From Plantactinospora mayteni (GTDB lineage Bacteria > Actinomycetota > Actinomycetes > Mycobacteriales > Micromonosporaceae), in the NCBI RefSeq assembly GCF_016862935.1, contig NZ_BONX01000015.1:1-44100 (forward strand): a stretch of 44,100 nucleotides of DNA, given 5' to 3'. The notes beneath the pieces were generated by a model. That model had not been told where the DNA came from, made no database searches, and saw only the letters and a program-made list of their open reading frames with translations. The translations under genes were made by a program, and so were the position numbers. Below are positions 30,899 through 39,199 of the stretch, piece by piece. Positions within the stretch are counted from its first letter, which is position 1; each line of letters begins with the position of its first letter.

Positions 30899-31777
30899 AT
30901 GTACGTACGACGGAATGGTGCTGGGCGTACCCGACGGATCGCCACCACGGCGGGCCTGGCGTCCGCCGCGTTGCTGGTGACCCAGTTGGCGCTGGTCGCG
31001 CCGGCCAGCGCGGTCCCCGGCCTGATGTTGAAGGTGACGGGCGGCCCGAGCAACAGCGACTGGAAGACGACGAACGCGCAGTGCCCGGTCGGCACGACGG
31101 TGCTCGGCGGCGGCGGGCGGATCGTGAGCGACAACGGGAACGGTCAGGTGACAATGGACACCATGCTGCCGCTGTTCGGCGGCGGAGGATATTCGGTGAC
31201 CGGTCGGGAGGACGGCAACGGGTTCGGCGGCGACTGGTCGATCACCACCAGCGCGCTCTGCGCACCGGAAGCGGCCGGCCTGGAGACCCGGACCCAGCTC
31301 TCGGACAACAACTCCAACGTCGGCAAGACGATGGACGTCGAGTGCCCGCCCGGTAAGAAGGTCCTCGGTCTCGGCGCCGACATGTCCGGCGGGATGGGCC
31401 GGGTGGTCATCGACGACCTGCGGCCGAGCGCCGACCTGACCAAGATCACGGTGGCCGGCATGGAGGACGGCGGCCCCGACTACCTCGACAACTGGACCAT
31501 GGTCGGCAAGGCGATCTGCGCGACCCCGCCGGCCGGACTGGTCCGGGTCACCGGCTTCGGGACGCTGGACTCGAACACCCCGAAGACGGCGGTCGCGCGG
31601 TGCCCGGAGGGCAAGCGGGTACACGGCGTCGGCGGCGAGATCGACAACGGCCAGGGCGAGGTCCGGATGACCGCGATGTGGGCGAACTCGTCCACCACGG
31701 TCACCGTGACCGGCGCCGAGGAGGAGGGCGGCTACGGGAACAGTTGGGCCGTCAAGGCGTACGCGATCTGCGCCTGA
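30899..31777 (+). CDS. Secreted threefold-repeat protein
   Basis: 292 aa from the ATG at 30899 (GAGGAG 9 nt upstream). Signal peptide about 1-38 (LASAALLVTQLALVAPASA). The mature part is three tandem repeats of about 80 aa, each starting with a CPxGxxV turn and ending in a Cys-Ala: NAQCPVGTTVLGGGGRIV ... SALCA; DVECPPGKKVLGLGADMS ... AICA; ARCPEGKRVHGVGGEI ... AICA. One Cys pair per repeat. Threefold symmetry of this kind suggests a beta-prism or beta-trefoil fold, often carbohydrate-binding; that is inference. Alone between two terminators. Confidence 0.78.
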   Translation: MYVRRNGAGRTRRIATTAGLASAALLVTQLALVAPASAVPGLMLKVTGGPSNSDWKTTNAQCPVGTTVLGGGGRIVSDNGNGQVTMDTMLPLFGGGGYSVTGREDGNGFGGDWSITTSALCAPEAAGLETRTQLSDNNSNVGKTMDVECPPGKKVLGLGADMSGGMGRVVIDDLRPSADLTKITVAGMEDGGPDYLDNWTMVGKAICATPPAGLVRVTGFGTLDSNTPKTAVARCPEGKRVHGVGGEIDNGQGEVRMTAMWANSSTTVTVTGAEEEGGYGNSWAVKAYAICA

Positions 31778-31801
31778 CCTGCGCCGGCTCCGCCGTACCC
31801 C

Positions 31802-31840
31802 CGGATCCCCGTCCGCCCGCGCAGGGCGCACGGGGATCCG
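31802..31840. terminator. Terminator after the threefold-repeat gene
   Basis: CGGATCCCCGT (31802-31812) pairs perfectly with ACGGGGATCCG (31830-31840); the loop itself holds GCCC...GGGC. Confidence 0.8.
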
Positions 31841-31962
31841 TCGTCATTCCGGCTGCCGTGGGCGCCGGCCGGCGAACTCCCGGGTTGGTATCGCCGGGAC
31901 CCCGGGCAGCACGAATATCCTCTGAATCGGCCGACGGCCGACGGCCGACGAAGCGGGGTGGC

Positions 31963-32994
31963 GTGGTGGGTCTGCGGGGCGATCAGGGCTGGCGAGCGCT
32001 TCCGGCGAGCGTACGGGCCGAGGTCCGCCGTCGAGCGGGGAGCGGCGACGGGCATCCGGATCCCGCCGTCGCGGAGGCGGCCGTGGCCTGGGCGGGGCGG
32101 GCTCGCCTGACCCGGACCGGGTTGCTCGCGGGCTGTTACGTGGCGCTGGTGTTCGCCGCCGGCTTTGCCGCCAGCAGCTTCGCACCACTGGCCACGATGA
32201 CCGGCTGGGGCGAAGGGCTCGTGGTCACCGCCGTCCTGGTGCTGCCCTTGACGGTGGTAGTCGGGGCCGCCCGCAGGCTGAGCCGGTCACCGGCCGACAT
32301 CACAGCCGCCAACCTCGCGGTGCTGGTCGAGAACGAGCCTGCCGGAACGGTCGAACCGCCGTCGGTGCCGATGGTGCCGATGGCGATCCGCCTCCGCCGG
32401 CCGCTGCTCTCCTGGATCTGGCAACTGTTCCTCTCCCTGCTCTGCTTCTGGAACTTCGCGCGGGGCGAGAGCCTGCTGCGGCTGGGCTCCTGGCCCTACC
32501 TCGTACTCGGGATCCTGCTGGCCCTGGCGGCGGTGGCCGGGTACGCGCAGTCACGCAGGCCGCTGGCGCTGCTCGCCCCCGATGGCGTACGCCTCGTTCG
32601 GGCCGGGACACCCGAGCCGATCCCGTGGGCGGAGATCGCACACGTCCGGCCCCTCGTGGCGACCGTCTGGAACCCTCCGCACGGCTTCAGGGTGACGTAC
32701 CGCAGCTTCGTGGCCTGGGAGATGCCGGGCGTTCCCGATCCCGAACGCCGGCTCGGAATCGACGGCGACGACGAGTATCCGGTGCTCTCCCGTCGGCCAC
32801 CGGGATTCCTCTTCGACACCGCCCGGATCCAGCCCGACGCCCTGGAGGTCATCCGAGCCTGCCGCGCCTTCGCCGCCGCTGCCGCTGCCGGATCTTCGGT
32901 GGAGGTCGGTTCCTCGGTCGAAGTCGGTTCGTCGGTCGAAGTGGAGAAGCGCGCCGAGGACGGCGCACGCGTTTCCGGCACCGGCTCCGAGTGA
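31963..32994 (+). CDS. Four-TM membrane protein with C-terminal PH-like region
   Basis: 343 aa, GTG start at 31963 (an adjacent GTG at 31966 is equally possible). Four TM helices: LLAGCYVALVFAAGFAASSF, LVVTAVLVLPLTVVVGAA, SWIWQLFLSLLCFWNFA and YLVLGILLALAAVAGYA, in a 2+2 arrangement. Then a cytoplasmic beta-rich region (LLAPDGVRLVRAGTPEPIPWAEIAHVRPL) resembling bacterial PH-like domains of membrane proteins. The C-terminus has three GSSVEV repeats encoded by 18-bp DNA repeats (about 32895-32945). No specific family or function recognised; hairpin GTCGGGCC...GGCCCGAC follows. Confidence 0.65.
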   Translation: MVGLRGDQGWRALPASVRAEVRRRAGSGDGHPDPAVAEAAVAWAGRARLTRTGLLAGCYVALVFAAGFAASSFAPLATMTGWGEGLVVTAVLVLPLTVVVGAARRLSRSPADITAANLAVLVENEPAGTVEPPSVPMVPMAIRLRRPLLSWIWQLFLSLLCFWNFARGESLLRLGSWPYLVLGILLALAAVAGYAQSRRPLALLAPDGVRLVRAGTPEPIPWAEIAHVRPLVATVWNPPHGFRVTYRSFVAWEMPGVPDPERRLGIDGDDEYPVLSRRPPGFLFDTARIQPDALEVIRACRAFAAAAAAGSSVEVGSSVEVGSSVEVEKRAEDGARVSGTGSE

Positions 32995-33010
32995 GCTGAT
33001 TTCCAGGCGA

Positions 33011-33032
33011 GTCGGGCCGCGCACGGCCCGAC
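33011..33032. terminator. Short hairpin after the four-TM gene
   Basis: GTCGGGCC (33011-33018), loop GCGCAC, GGCCCGAC (33025-33032): perfect 8-bp stem. Confidence 0.6.
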
Positions 33033-33097
33033 CGAGGTAGTCGACGCGGAGTACGTACCACCACGCTGCCATCCAAAGGGTCAAGGAGAAGGAAAAT

Positions 33098-33646
33098 ATG
33101 GTCATGCGCCAGGACATGGTGGAGCTGTACGGCTCCGAAAAGCTTGTCACCGTGTCGTCAGAGGATGTCGAGCGTCTTCGGCTCCGCGCAGCGGACGCGG
33201 AGGTGTTGACGATGGTCGGGCTCCCTCGGCTCAGTTCGCCGTTCTTCACGACCGACGTGCAGGGCGGGCCCGAGTTCCTGCGCATTATCGATGTCACGAC
33301 GCGGGACGGCAAGGAGCACCGAGAGGTCATCATCGGCGGGCCGCCCGGTGACCCCGGGATGCGGTTCTCCGTGTCCGCGTACGAAGGTTTCATCACACTG
33401 GCCCAGTTGGAGGGGACGCGGCCGCGAGGCGAGATCGTGAACAACAACCTGAGCGAATTCGTCGAGTTCCTCTACCGGATCGAACTCCACCGGACCCGTG
33501 CGGCGGATGATCCGGCCCGCAGGGAAGAGCAACTCGAAGAGCTAAGGAACACGCTGATGAAGATTGATCCGCACTCGTTCGAGCTAGCGGACGACTGGTG
33601 GTCGATCGTTCTCCACCAGTTGGGGGGAGGCGGAATCGGGTGGTGA
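33098..33646 (+). CDS. SUKH-4-like immunity protein
   Basis: 182 aa, ATG after a strong AAGGAG. The pattern fits the SUKH-4 group of antitoxin/immunity proteins: GLPRLSSPFFTTD near the start, then FLRIIDVTTRDGKEHREVIIGG, RFSVSAYEGFITLAQLEG, EIVNNNLSEFVEFLYRIE and the C-terminal helical cap (RREEQLEELRNTLMKIDPHSF). SUKH proteins neutralise polymorphic or contact-dependent toxins. No toxin gene is adjacent in this window, so it is an orphan immunity gene or protects against outside toxins. Confidence 0.65.
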   Translation: MVMRQDMVELYGSEKLVTVSSEDVERLRLRAADAEVLTMVGLPRLSSPFFTTDVQGGPEFLRIIDVTTRDGKEHREVIIGGPPGDPGMRFSVSAYEGFITLAQLEGTRPRGEIVNNNLSEFVEFLYRIELHRTRAADDPARREEQLEELRNTLMKIDPHSFELADDWWSIVLHQLGGGGIGW

Positions 33647-33649
33647 ACA

Positions 33650-33760
33650 TACCGCGTGGACGGCCACGGCCTGCACGTTCATCCCGCAGACGCGGTGCTT
33701 GCCGGAGAACAGGTCCTGCAGCGACCGAGACGCCAGATCGATGACCTGGACCGAAGGCCG
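33650..33760 (-). pseudogene. Transposase remnant, IS5-like DDE type
   Basis: On the minus strand an open stretch reads SVQVIDLASRSLQDLFSGKH then RVCGMNVQAVAVHAVC. FSGKHxxxGMNVQ is the signature around the second catalytic region of IS5-family (DDE_Tnp_4/HARBI1-type) transposases, usually YSGKHHRHGMNVQV. Only about 37 residues survive, with no inverted repeats or flanking duplication visible. Assignment rests on this single motif. Confidence 0.45.
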
Positions 33761-33799
33761 GCCGATCGGGGCATGTCATCTCGGTTAGCATGCGCGCCC

Positions 33800-34306
33800 A
33801 TGGCAGACATCCGGGAATTCCTGGTATCGATGAACCTGTCCGGCGACCTGTCCGACACAGAGATCGCCGAACTGCGCTGGCACCTGGGCCTCGGGCCGCA
33901 GCCCGAGGAGTTCACCATCATCACCGACTTCACGAACACGGACATCGATGAAGACGGGAACCCGGTTACGATCAACGAGCCGTACCCGGTGTGGGGTCGG
34001 GAGCCGTACCCGGCTCGACGCATCGGCGGGGTGGTCTTCTCCCTGCTGGTTCACGAGGAGACCGAGTGGGGCGGTCGCTGGGCGCTCACCTGCCGCTGGG
34101 AGATCCACCCCGAACAGCACGAAATCGTGGCGAAGCTGTTCGACTGGCTGGCGACGTACGAGACGGATCATGGCTTCATGGGCTATCTGCGCTGGTACGA
34201 GGACGACTGGCCGGAATGGCCGGTCGGCATCGAGGGCGGCGCCCTGGTGGTGCACCACGAGCAGGGCTTCGAGCCGTTCGCCCAGGCAGCCCTGCTGCGG
34301 GCCTGA
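33800..34306 (+). CDS. Hypothetical acidic protein, possibly immunity-like
   Basis: 168 aa from the ATG at 33800; a longer reading from 33656 overlaps the transposase scrap. Soluble, acidic, aromatic-rich: MADIREFLVSMNLSGDLSDTEIAELRWHLGLG, then GGVVFSLLVHEETEWGGRWALTCRWEI, LFDWLATYETDHGFMGYLRWYEDDWPEWPVG. No signal peptide or TM. No family recognised with certainty; composition and its place after a SUKH-like gene suggest another immunity or defence accessory protein. It lies between the transposase scrap and the integrase-tail fossil, so it is accessory DNA. Confidence 0.6.
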   Translation: MADIREFLVSMNLSGDLSDTEIAELRWHLGLGPQPEEFTIITDFTNTDIDEDGNPVTINEPYPVWGREPYPARRIGGVVFSLLVHEETEWGGRWALTCRWEIHPEQHEIVAKLFDWLATYETDHGFMGYLRWYEDDWPEWPVGIEGGALVVHHEQGFEPFAQAALLRA

Positions 34307-34377
34307 TGACGGAGCACCCGGTTTAAGATCCGGCAACCACACCGGAGGGGTCAGGTTCGTCGGGGGTACTCGTACCG

Positions 34378-34448
34378 GTCAACTGAGACCGAAACTGAGA
34401 CCACAAGATCAACGCCCGGTGGGTCCGTTACGACCTACCGGGCATTGA
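34378..34448 (+). pseudogene. Integrase C-terminal tail fossil with arm repeats (copy e)
   Basis: Codons read GQLRPKLRPQDQRPVGPLRPTGH then stop, matching the end of the integrase fragment at 12839 (QLRPKLRPQAERPVGRF). The paired 11-mers AACTGAGACCG (34381-34391) and AACTGAGACCA (34393-34403) lie within it, and hairpin 34413-34444 covers the last codons. It converges on the 3' end of tRNA-Ser(GGA), the normal place for an integrase gene at attL/attR. The rest of the gene is gone. Confidence 0.65.
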
Positions 34449-34463
34449 TGCTGCTCAGGTGAG

Positions 34464-34548
34464 CGGAGGATACGAGATTCGAACTCGTGAGGGTGTGAAC
34501 CCAACACGCTTTCCAAGCGTGCGCCCTAGGCCTCTAGGCGAATCCTCC
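34464..34548 (-). tRNA. tRNA-Ser(GGA)
   Basis: Minus strand: acceptor GGAGGAT (34548-34542) pairs with ATCCTCC (34471-34465), discriminator G at 34464; no CCA is encoded (next bases CTC). The anticodon loop TTGGAAA gives anticodon GGA (34514-34512), reading UCC/UCU. Long variable arm TGGGTTCACACCC marks a serine tRNA. An integrase-tail fossil points at its 3' end, so this locus has also been an integration site. Confidence 0.96.
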
Positions 34549-34631
34549 GTCCGACAGGATACAGGCTCCCCGGCGTACGCCCACCCCGCCCATCCCCCCG
34601 AAGATCCCACAGCCGGCCGGGTACACTTGGC

Positions 34632-34720
34632 GGCACCCCCCGTGTGGCGTCACCTCGTGAACCTCCCCAGGGCCGGAAGGCAGCAAGGATAAGCGGGCTC
34701 TGGCGGGTGCACGGGGGGCC
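34632..34720 (+). ncRNA. ffs: Signal recognition particle RNA (4.5S type)
   Basis: Folds end to end: CCCCCCGTG at the 5' side pairs with CACGGGGGG at the 3' side. The apical domain contains the conserved CCAGGGCCGGAAGGCAGCAA element with the GGAA tetraloop that binds Ffh. It lies just before dnaX, its usual neighbour in actinobacteria. Boundaries are approximate to a few bases. Confidence 0.93.
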
Positions 34721-34972
34721 TTGTCTTCCCCCGAACGTCCCTGATCAGCCCTCTGGCCAGGCCCGAGGTCGCCGGCCCAGCCGGGGTACGGCCCAACCCG
34801 GCCCGGCCGACCAGGCGCGCCACACCACCCGCCCGACCATGATCACCCCGGGTCCGGCACCCACCACCCGGCCCGCGTGATCGACGTGAAAACGTCGGGC
34901 GCGCGTGACAACCTGGCACGCGGCAGCGCGGCACCGGGTGGAGAATGGCCCGGTCGAGAGGAGGCGGGACGA

Positions 34973-37579
34973 GTGGCACTGGCGCTCTACCGCAAGTACC
35001 GGCCCCGCACGTTCGCCGAGGTGATCGGGCAGGAGCACGTCACCGAGCCGCTGTCCCAGGCGTTGCGTACCGGTCGGTTGAACCACGCCTACCTCTTCTC
35101 CGGTCCACGTGGCTGCGGCAAGACCTCCAGCGCCCGGATCCTGGCCCGATCGCTCAACTGCGCGCAGGGGCCGACCCCGGAGCCGTGCGGGGTCTGCGAC
35201 TCCTGCAAGAGCCTGGCCGCCGACGGGGCCGGCTCGATCGACGTGATCGAGATCGACGCGGCCAGCCACGGTGGCGTGGACGACGCCCGCGAGCTGCGCG
35301 AACGTGCCTTCTTCGCGCCGGCCAGCAGCCGCTTCAAGATCTATGTGATCGACGAGGCGCACATGGTCTCGACCCAGGGCTTCAACGCCCTGCTCAAGCT
35401 GGTCGAGGAGCCGCCGGAGTACGTCAAGTTCATCTTCGCCACCACCGAGCCGGAGAAGGTCCTCGGCACGATCAAGTCGCGGACCCATCATTACCCGTTC
35501 CGGCTGATCCCGCCGGGCGTGCTCCGCCCCTACCTGGAGCAGCTCGCCTCGGCCGAGGGCGTCAAGATCGAGCCGGCGGTCTTCCCGCTCGTCGTCCGGG
35601 CCGGCGGCGGCAGTGCCCGGGACTCGCTCTCGGTGCTCGACCAACTTATCGCCGGTGCCGGCCCGGAGGGGGTCAGCTATTCCCGCGCGGTCGCCCTGCT
35701 CGGGGTGACCGACGTCGCCCTGATCGACGAGATGTGCGACGCGCTGGCCGCCGGGGACGGCGCTGCCGCGTACGCCACCATCGACCGGGTCGCCGAGGCC
35801 GGGCACGATCCGCGCCGGTTCGCCTCCGACCTGCTCGAACGGCTCCGTGACCTGATCGTCATGCGGCAGGTGCCGGACGCGGTCGCCAAGGGCCTGATCG
35901 ACGGCCCGGCCGACCAGGCCGAGCGGATGGCCGCCCAGGCCGAACGGCTCGGCCCGGCCACACTGTCCCGCTGTGCCGACATCGTGCACAACGGCCTGGT
36001 CGAGATGCGCGGCACCACTGCCCCGCGACTGCTGCTCGAACTGATCTGCGCCCGGATGCTGCTGCCCGGCGCCGAGGACTCCACCGGCAGCCTGCTGCAA
36101 CGCCTCGAACGCGTGGAGCGCCGCCTCACCCTCTCCGGCGACGCCGCCCCGCCCGCCGCCGCCAGCCGCCCGCCGGCCGCCGCCGTAGACCCGGGCACGC
36201 CCCCCGCGACCGCTCCCGCACCGCCGGCCGCAGCCAGCGCCGCGCCCATCGCTCCCCCTCGGGAGGTACCCGAAACCGCCGCACCCGGGCCCAGCCAGGC
36301 GCCCGCCGGAGCAGCCGTGGAGCACCCGGCCGCCCCGGAGCAGCCGGCTCGGCGGCCGGTCCCGCCGGAGGCGGTGATGCCCGACCCGGCCACCCCGGAT
36401 CCGGTACCGGCCGGTGCCGAGCCGACGGGCGACCTCGACGCCGCCGCCGTACGCCGGGTCTGGGGCGATGTCGTCGGCATGGTCAACCGCAGCAACAAGC
36501 GGATAGCCGCCCTGATGCGCGATGCGGTCGTACGCGACCTCGACGGCGACACCCTGGTCCTCACCGTCAAGTCTCCGGTACTCGCCCAGATGCTCGCCAA
36601 CGCCTCCGGTGTACTCACCGACGCCCTCTACGAGGAGCTGGGCGGGCGCTGGCAGATCCGTTGCGAGGTGGCCGGCGAGCAGCGTGGACCGGCACCGACC
36701 GCCCCGCCCCGGCAGGCGACCGGCAGCGGACCGACCACGAACAGCACCCAGCCCCGGAACGGCGGCAACGGCTCGGCCTCGTCCGGCGGCAGCCGGGGCG
36801 CGACCGGTGGCCGGGAGCGCACGACCGGCGCCTCCGGCTCGGGCAGCGGTGCGCCGTCCAGCGCCGATGACGACGACTGGCCGGAACCGGCCCGACCAGG
36901 TGGCACCGCGCCGAGCGGATCGGCCGACGACGACTGGCCGGAGCCGACCCCACCCGGCGGCAACGGTCCCGCCCCCACGACGGGTACGACACCCGGAGTC
37001 TCGTCCTCCCCGACCGGACGAGGTGACGCTCGACATCCGGGCGAGGGCGGCAGCGGTGCGCCGGCGGCCGGCAGTGGCCCGACCGGCAGCGCCGGTACCC
37101 GTACCAACGGCACCGGCGCGTCGAGCGGCAACGGTGTCCGGCCGGCGGGCAGGGGCGGCCCGACCGGCGGCAACGGGACCACGGTCGGCGGTAACGGCGT
37201 ACCCGCCGGTCACGGCGCCGGCAGCGACGGAGTCGGGGCGGCGAACGGTGGGCGTACCAGCGGAGGAGCGGGCGGCGGCGCGGTCAGTTCCGGGCTCGCG
37301 GCGGCCCGGGCGGCGGCGGCCGGCCGGGCACCGAAACCCGCCCCGGCCCCGGAGCGGACGGCGGACCGGGACTGGGCCGGCGAGCCGCCCTACGACCCCG
37401 AATACGACGGCGCGCGCCCGTCGGCGGGGGTCGGATACGAGGGTTTCGACCCGGGTGACGAGCCCCTCGACGAGGTGATCGACGAGCGGACCGCCCGGCA
37501 GACCAGTGAACAGCAGGCGGTGCAGTTGTTGCAGCAGACCCTCGGCGCGGAGCGGATCGGCGAGGTCGACCTCAAGTAG
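34973..37579 (+). CDS. dnaX: DNA polymerase III subunit gamma/tau
   Basis: Clamp-loader ATPase and replisome organiser, 868 aa from the GTG at 34973 (AGGAGG about 9 nt before it). Walker A GPRGCGKTSSAR (44-55), zinc Cys 63, 72, 75 and 78 (CAQGPTPEPCGVCDSC), Walker B IYVIDEAHM, and sensor-1 FIFATTEPEKV. The AAA+ core and lid reach to about 380; a domain reading AVRRVWGDVVGMVNRSNKRIAALM lies near 490. The rest is an unusually long Gly/Ser/Pro/Thr-rich region (about 565-800) and a short acidic C-terminus. The upstream in-frame ATG at 34877 lacks homology. ffs is upstream. Confidence 0.95.
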   Translation: MALALYRKYRPRTFAEVIGQEHVTEPLSQALRTGRLNHAYLFSGPRGCGKTSSARILARSLNCAQGPTPEPCGVCDSCKSLAADGAGSIDVIEIDAASHGGVDDARELRERAFFAPASSRFKIYVIDEAHMVSTQGFNALLKLVEEPPEYVKFIFATTEPEKVLGTIKSRTHHYPFRLIPPGVLRPYLEQLASAEGVKIEPAVFPLVVRAGGGSARDSLSVLDQLIAGAGPEGVSYSRAVALLGVTDVALIDEMCDALAAGDGAAAYATIDRVAEAGHDPRRFASDLLERLRDLIVMRQVPDAVAKGLIDGPADQAERMAAQAERLGPATLSRCADIVHNGLVEMRGTTAPRLLLELICARMLLPGAEDSTGSLLQRLERVERRLTLSGDAAPPAAASRPPAAAVDPGTPPATAPAPPAAASAAPIAPPREVPETAAPGPSQAPAGAAVEHPAAPEQPARRPVPPEAVMPDPATPDPVPAGAEPTGDLDAAAVRRVWGDVVGMVNRSNKRIAALMRDAVVRDLDGDTLVLTVKSPVLAQMLANASGVLTDALYEELGGRWQIRCEVAGEQRGPAPTAPPRQATGSGPTTNSTQPRNGGNGSASSGGSRGATGGRERTTGASGSGSGAPSSADDDDWPEPARPGGTAPSGSADDDWPEPTPPGGNGPAPTTGTTPGVSSSPTGRGDARHPGEGGSGAPAAGSGPTGSAGTRTNGTGASSGNGVRPAGRGGPTGGNGTTVGGNGVPAGHGAGSDGVGAANGGRTSGGAGGGAVSSGLAAARAAAAGRAPKPAPAPERTADRDWAGEPPYDPEYDGARPSAGVGYEGFDPGDEPLDEVIDERTARQTSEQQAVQLLQQTLGAERIGEVDLK

Positions 37580-37587
37580 CCGACCTC

Positions 37588-37710
37588 TCAGTAGTCGACC
37601 TCAAGCAGCAGCCGCGTCTGCTGGCCGACGTCCACCACCGGTCCGGTGAGCGGCCCGCCGTCGAGGACCTCGGTGGCCAGGGTGATGGCGGTGGGGCGGC
37701 CTGACGTCAC
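37588..37710 (-). pseudogene. Possible short gene remnant between dnaX and ybaB
   Basis: A minus-strand frame from GTG 37710 reads MTSGRPTAITLATEVLDGGP then LTGPVVDVGQQTRLLLEVDY, a coding-like, beta-type sequence of 40 aa ending 9 bp after the dnaX stop. It could be the C-terminal scrap of a lost gene or a small real gene; no family recognised. Confidence 0.3.
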
Positions 37711-37805
37711 CGATCCGTCCTGCCGGCCGGGCGCGGGCCGTCGAGCCGTCCGCGACCGGTCCGACTAGGCTGGACGCGACCAGTTTCCGCAACCGAGGAG
37801 TCGCC

Positions 37806-38138
37806 GTGCGCCCGGGTGGACAGCCCAACCTGCAACAGATGATGAAGCAGGCGCAGAAGATGCAGCAGCAGCTCGCCGCCGCGCAGGCGGAGCTGGCCGA
37901 GGCGGAGCTGACCGGTACGGCCGGGGGCGGGCTGGTCACCGTGACCATCTCCGGTGCCGGCGAGGTCAAGGCCATCAAGATCGACCCGAAGGCGGTCGAC
38001 CCGGAGGACGTCGAGACCCTCGAAGATCTCGTGCTGGCGGCCGTGCACAACGCCCACGACGAGGTACGCAAGCTGACCGAGGAGAAGATGGGCCCGGTCA
38101 CCGGCGGCATGGGCGGCCTCGGCCTGCCCGGTTTCTGA
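37806..38138 (+). CDS. YbaB/EbfC nucleoid-associated protein
   Basis: 110 aa, GTG start after CGAGGAG. Typical YbaB: Met/Gln-rich N-terminal helix ([25 protein letters not shown]), then [48 protein letters not shown]. Dimeric, binds DNA without strong sequence preference and works beside RecR and DnaX, to which it is usually linked, as here. Stop is 12 nt before recR. Confidence 0.95.
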   Translation: MRPGGQPNLQQMMKQAQKMQQQLAAAQAELAEAELTGTAGGGLVTVTISGAGEVKAIKIDPKAVDPEDVETLEDLVLAAVHNAHDEVRKLTEEKMGPVTGGMGGLGLPGF

Positions 38139-38149
38139 GCCACCCCGCG

Positions 38150-38743
38150 ATGTACGAGGGTGCCATCCAGGATCTGATCGACGAGTTGGGGCGCCTGCCG
38201 GGGGTCGGTCCGAAGAGCGCCCAGCGGATTGCCTTCCATGTGCTCTCGGCCGATCCGGCCGACGTCACCCGGCTGGCCACCGCGCTGCGCCGGGTCAAGG
38301 AGCTGGTGCGGTTCTGCACCGTCTGCTACAACGTCGCCGAGTCCGAGCAGTGCCGGGTCTGCCGCGACCCACGCCGGAGCGAAGAGGTGCTCTGTGTGGT
38401 CGAGGAGCCCAAGGACGTGGTGGCGATCGAGCGGACCGGCGAGTTCCGGGGCCGCTACCACGTGCTCGGCGGCGCGATCAACCCGCTGGAGGGCGTCGGC
38501 CCGGACAACCTGCGGATCCGGGAACTGCTGGCCCGGCTCGGCACCGGCTCGGTCCGCGAGCTGATCCTGGCCACCGATCCGAACACCGAGGGCGAGGCCA
38601 CCGCCACCTATCTGGCCCTGATGGTCAAGCCGATGGGCATCGCGGTGACCCGGCTCGCCAGCGGCCTGCCGGTCGGCGGCGACCTGGAGTACGCCGACGA
38701 GATCACCCTGGGCCGCGCCTTCGAGGGCCGCCGCGCCGTCTGA
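38150..38743 (+). CDS. recR: Recombination mediator RecR
   Basis: Loads RecA in the RecFOR pathway of gap repair. 197 aa, normal length. N-terminal helix-hairpin-helix ([20 protein letters not shown]), four-Cys zinc finger C56/C59/C68/C71 ([16 protein letters not shown]), Toprim domain ([21 protein letters not shown], then [23 protein letters not shown]), and a Walker-B-like C-terminus. Adjacent to ybaB, 12 nt downstream of its stop, so probably one operon. Confidence 0.97.
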   Translation: MYEGAIQDLIDELGRLPGVGPKSAQRIAFHVLSADPADVTRLATALRRVKELVRFCTVCYNVAESEQCRVCRDPRRSEEVLCVVEEPKDVVAIERTGEFRGRYHVLGGAINPLEGVGPDNLRIRELLARLGTGSVRELILATDPNTEGEATATYLALMVKPMGIAVTRLASGLPVGGDLEYADEITLGRAFEGRRAV

Positions 38744-39199
38744 CCCGCTCGCGCGGTCTGACCCGTGCTCTCCGCACGGTCTGACCGGCTGGCCGTTCCG
38801 TCTGATGTGCTGGTCGCGCGGGTCTGACCTGCTGGCCGAGGTCTTCCGGGCCGGCGCCGCACCACCCCCTCCGGTGCGGGGCCGGCCGCCCTTGTTCAGC
38901 CTTCCGACGGGCTTCGTTCCACCGCCGTTCAGACCCGCTGGCGACCCCGCCGTCCGTCTGACATCGCTTGTGATCAACCCGACGGACGATGTAACAAATT
39001 CGCATAGCCAGATCCGGACAAAGGCCCCGATTGTCGACTGCGCGCGACGCTCTGTCGCTGGTGCCATGACGGTAAAGACACGATCCGGTACCAACCCATT
39101 CGCGGGCCGTTTCCGCCCGGTCCGCACGGCGGCTAATGTCTCGCCATCGGTGGCCCCCGTCACCGCGTTTGTCGTATCCACAGGACGAGGTGAAGCACC
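38744..39199. other. Non-coding region between recR and the peptide transporter
   Basis: 456 bases without a credible gene. The first 90 bases repeat the motif GCGGTCTGACC or close variants about every 20-30 bases (38752, 38777, 38819 areas). The later part is AT-richer (GATGTAACAAATTCGCATAGCC at about 38978-39000) and should hold the promoter of the substrate-binding protein gene; no -35/-10 pair is convincing. Confidence 0.5.

Noticed and set aside
34745-37213. Long minus-strand frame opposite dnaX
   Set aside because: Antisense to dnaX with Gly/Arg-rich composition and no recognisable motif.
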